From Clostridia bacterium (GTDB lineage: Bacteria; Bacillota; Clostridia; Lachnospirales; Anaerotignaceae): 64,000 nucleotides of DNA. The notes below the pieces were generated by a model, which did not search any database, had not been told where the DNA came from, and saw nothing but the letters and a program-made list of their open reading frames with translations. This document shows positions 62,986 through 64,000 of the stretch, in pieces; the first letter of the stretch is position 1; each line of letters starts with the position of its first letter. The stretch spans positions 248,001 to 312,000 of the forward strand of contig CAJTDC010000001.1 in NCBI GenBank assembly GCA_910575055.1, given 5' to 3'. The position numbers were made by a program, and so were the translations under genes.

Positions 62986-64000
62986 AATCAAAAACTATTT
63001 GAATACAGTTTGTGAACAAATTCGCTTTCAAAAAGCACACGATATTGTCAAAAAAGAATTGCAAAACCATATTATTGACCAAACAGATGCTTTTATAGAG
63101 CAAGGTATTGAAAAAGAAATTGCGGTTCAAAAAGCTATTGCAGAAATGGGCGACCCTGTTGCAGTAGGTACAGAATTAGACAGAGTACATCGTCCTAAAT
63201 TGGAATGGAACATATTGCTTTTTGTCATTTTGCTTTCTTTTGCTCATTTTGTAGTACCTTATTTCTTTTTGAAAGGAGTATTTTATACTGCACCACTGTT
63301 TCAAAATAGCATTATACTACTTATTTATATAGGTATTATGATAGCATTTTACCATATTGATTTTACGATATTAGCAAATCATAGCAAATTATTTTATAGC
63401 ATTTATACTTTAATATTGTTTTTTACTAATGGTTTTACATGGAAATCTGGTTATTTTATGTCAATGGATTTCACAAAACCGGCTGGTATTGTTATAGGAG
63501 CATTTACAGATATTTATTTTATTGTATTTGGTACATCAAATAATGACTTTGCTATTAAACTACCCGTATTGATATATATTTTCCCTATTATATTAGTAGG
63601 ATTATTGTATCACTGTAGAGCAAAAAGTTATAATGCACTATTTTGGTGCTGTTGCTCTATATTTCCAATACTATTTTTTTGTTATGGTAATTTATTAAAA
63701 ATACCTTGTATTATAATCGCTATAGTCAGCTTACTATTAATACTCATTAGTATTACTAAAAATTGGTTTGCTGTCAAAAAATATTATGCTATGTTAATTG
63801 TTGGTATTGTAACAATAGTTGCTATATTATTTATGATGTGGTTAAATACTGTAGATTATAGCTTTAAAGGAAGTAGTTTTTATGATTATATTAAAAGTAT
63901 ACAGACAATACTACAAAGTAATATAAAAGGCAGTCGCTTCATAGGAGAAGGTAACTATATTTTTATACAAAATAAAAATGGTTTATTAATAGATGGCATT
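62978..64000 (+). CDS. Second permease-prefix/SEDS-like protein, partial at window end
   Basis: The gene starts at a TTG at 62978, six bases after GGGGAGG, overlapping the previous gene by eight bases. 341 codons are visible and the frame is still open at the edge. The N-terminal domain is nearly the same as in the upstream copy (KNYLNTVCEQIRFQKAHDIV, then QTDAFIEQGIEKEIAVQKAI), while the membrane part has diverged. The last visible stretch reaches the SEDS-like loop NIKGSRFIGEGN. It is a tandem duplicate under the same PadR promoter. Confidence 0.8.
   Translation, partial: MNEIKNYLNTVCEQIRFQKAHDIVKKELQNHIIDQTDAFIEQGIEKEIAVQKAIAEMGDPVAVGTELDRVHRPKLEWNILLFVILLSFAHFVVPYFFLKGVFYTAPLFQNSIILLIYIGIMIAFYHIDFTILANHSKLFYSIYTLILFFTNGFTWKSGYFMSMDFTKPAGIVIGAFTDIYFIVFGTSNNDFAIKLPVLIYIFPIILVGLLYHCRAKSYNALFWCCCSIFPILFFCYGNLLKIPCIIIAIVSLLLILISITKNWFAVKKYYAMLIVGIVTIVAILFMMWLNTVDYSFKGSSFYDYIKSIQTILQSNIKGSRFIGEGNYIFIQNKNGLLIDGI

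Noticed and set aside
62982-63002. ATG at 62982 as the start of the last gene
   Set aside because: It is in a different frame and meets a stop after six codons. The TTG at 62978 opens the paralogous frame.
1-64000. CRISPR arrays, prophage genes, insertion sequences, rRNA genes
   Set aside because: No regularly spaced repeats, transposase, integrase or phage structural motifs, and no rRNA sequence were found.

Overview
The window looks like a chromosomal piece of a low-GC, anaerobic, spore-forming member of the Clostridia, most like Lachnospiraceae or a neighbouring family. The evidence is a class III anaerobic ribonucleotide reductase with its activase, the NfnAB electron-bifurcating transhydrogenase, a K+-type membrane pyrophosphatase, sporulation genes (yabP, yabQ, spoIIQ, spoIID, a YhcN/YlaJ lipoprotein), strong AGGAGG ribosome binding sites, many TTG starts and AT-rich intergenic DNA. 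There is no rRNA, CRISPR array, prophage or insertion sequence. Most of the window is core genome with a few accessory modules.

Layout. 1-8.6 kb (minus strand): two paralogous lipoproteins, glycogen phosphorylase, a small membrane protein and three tandem secreted paralogues ending in a copper-amine-oxidase-N-like domain. 8.6-16 kb (minus): a split chromate-type transporter, then the clostridial translation/termination cluster rho-rpmE-DUF1385-prmC-prfA, preceded by a LysM membrane protein. 16-19.6 kb (plus): a 687-bp gene-free stretch, mecA, and a type II restriction-modification pair whose methylase closely resembles E. coli YhdJ (ATGCAT). 19.6-28.4 kb (minus): pyrophosphatase, AEC and MATE transporters, mntP, three tRNAs (Met, Glu, Val) and the mazG-hup-rqcP-yabP-yabQ-divIC cluster. 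28.5-36.7 kb (plus): nfnAB, a Nim-like flavoprotein, two metallo-beta-lactamase-fold hydrolases, nrdD-nrdG behind a pair of NrdR boxes, dut, and yjdF behind its riboswitch. 36.7-44.5 kb (minus): a second MATE protein, nth, a B12-binding-type radical SAM protein, a BrkB-like protein, topB and a short-chain dehydrogenase. 44.7-55 kb (mostly plus): an S-layer-homology protein with an acidic repeat region, a NifX-like protein, YqeG phosphatase, efp, ftsH, a third MATE gene behind a leader RNA that looks like a guanidine-IV (mepA motif) riboswitch, and a divergent ribbon-helix-helix/DUF6809 pair around repeated operators. 55-64 kb: a divergent aconitase-family hydratase, SpoIIQ and SpoIID, a YhcN/YlaJ lipoprotein behind a forespore-type promoter, and a PadR regulator leading two tandem membrane proteins that join a permease-prefix-like domain to a SEDS (FtsW/RodA)-like body. 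The second of these runs off the window.

How the parts fit. NfnAB and the pyrophosphatase link redox and phosphate energy in an anaerobe, and NrdDG plus dut supply and clean dNTP pools. Several transporters are under RNA or repressor control (guanidine-IV-like leader, yjdF leader, PadR operators), so a recurring theme is sensing and removal of small toxic compounds. The least conventional pieces are the PadR/SEDS-like tandem, the RHH/DUF6809 divergent module, the three tandem secreted paralogues and the SpoIIQ protein with a broken LytM metal site.
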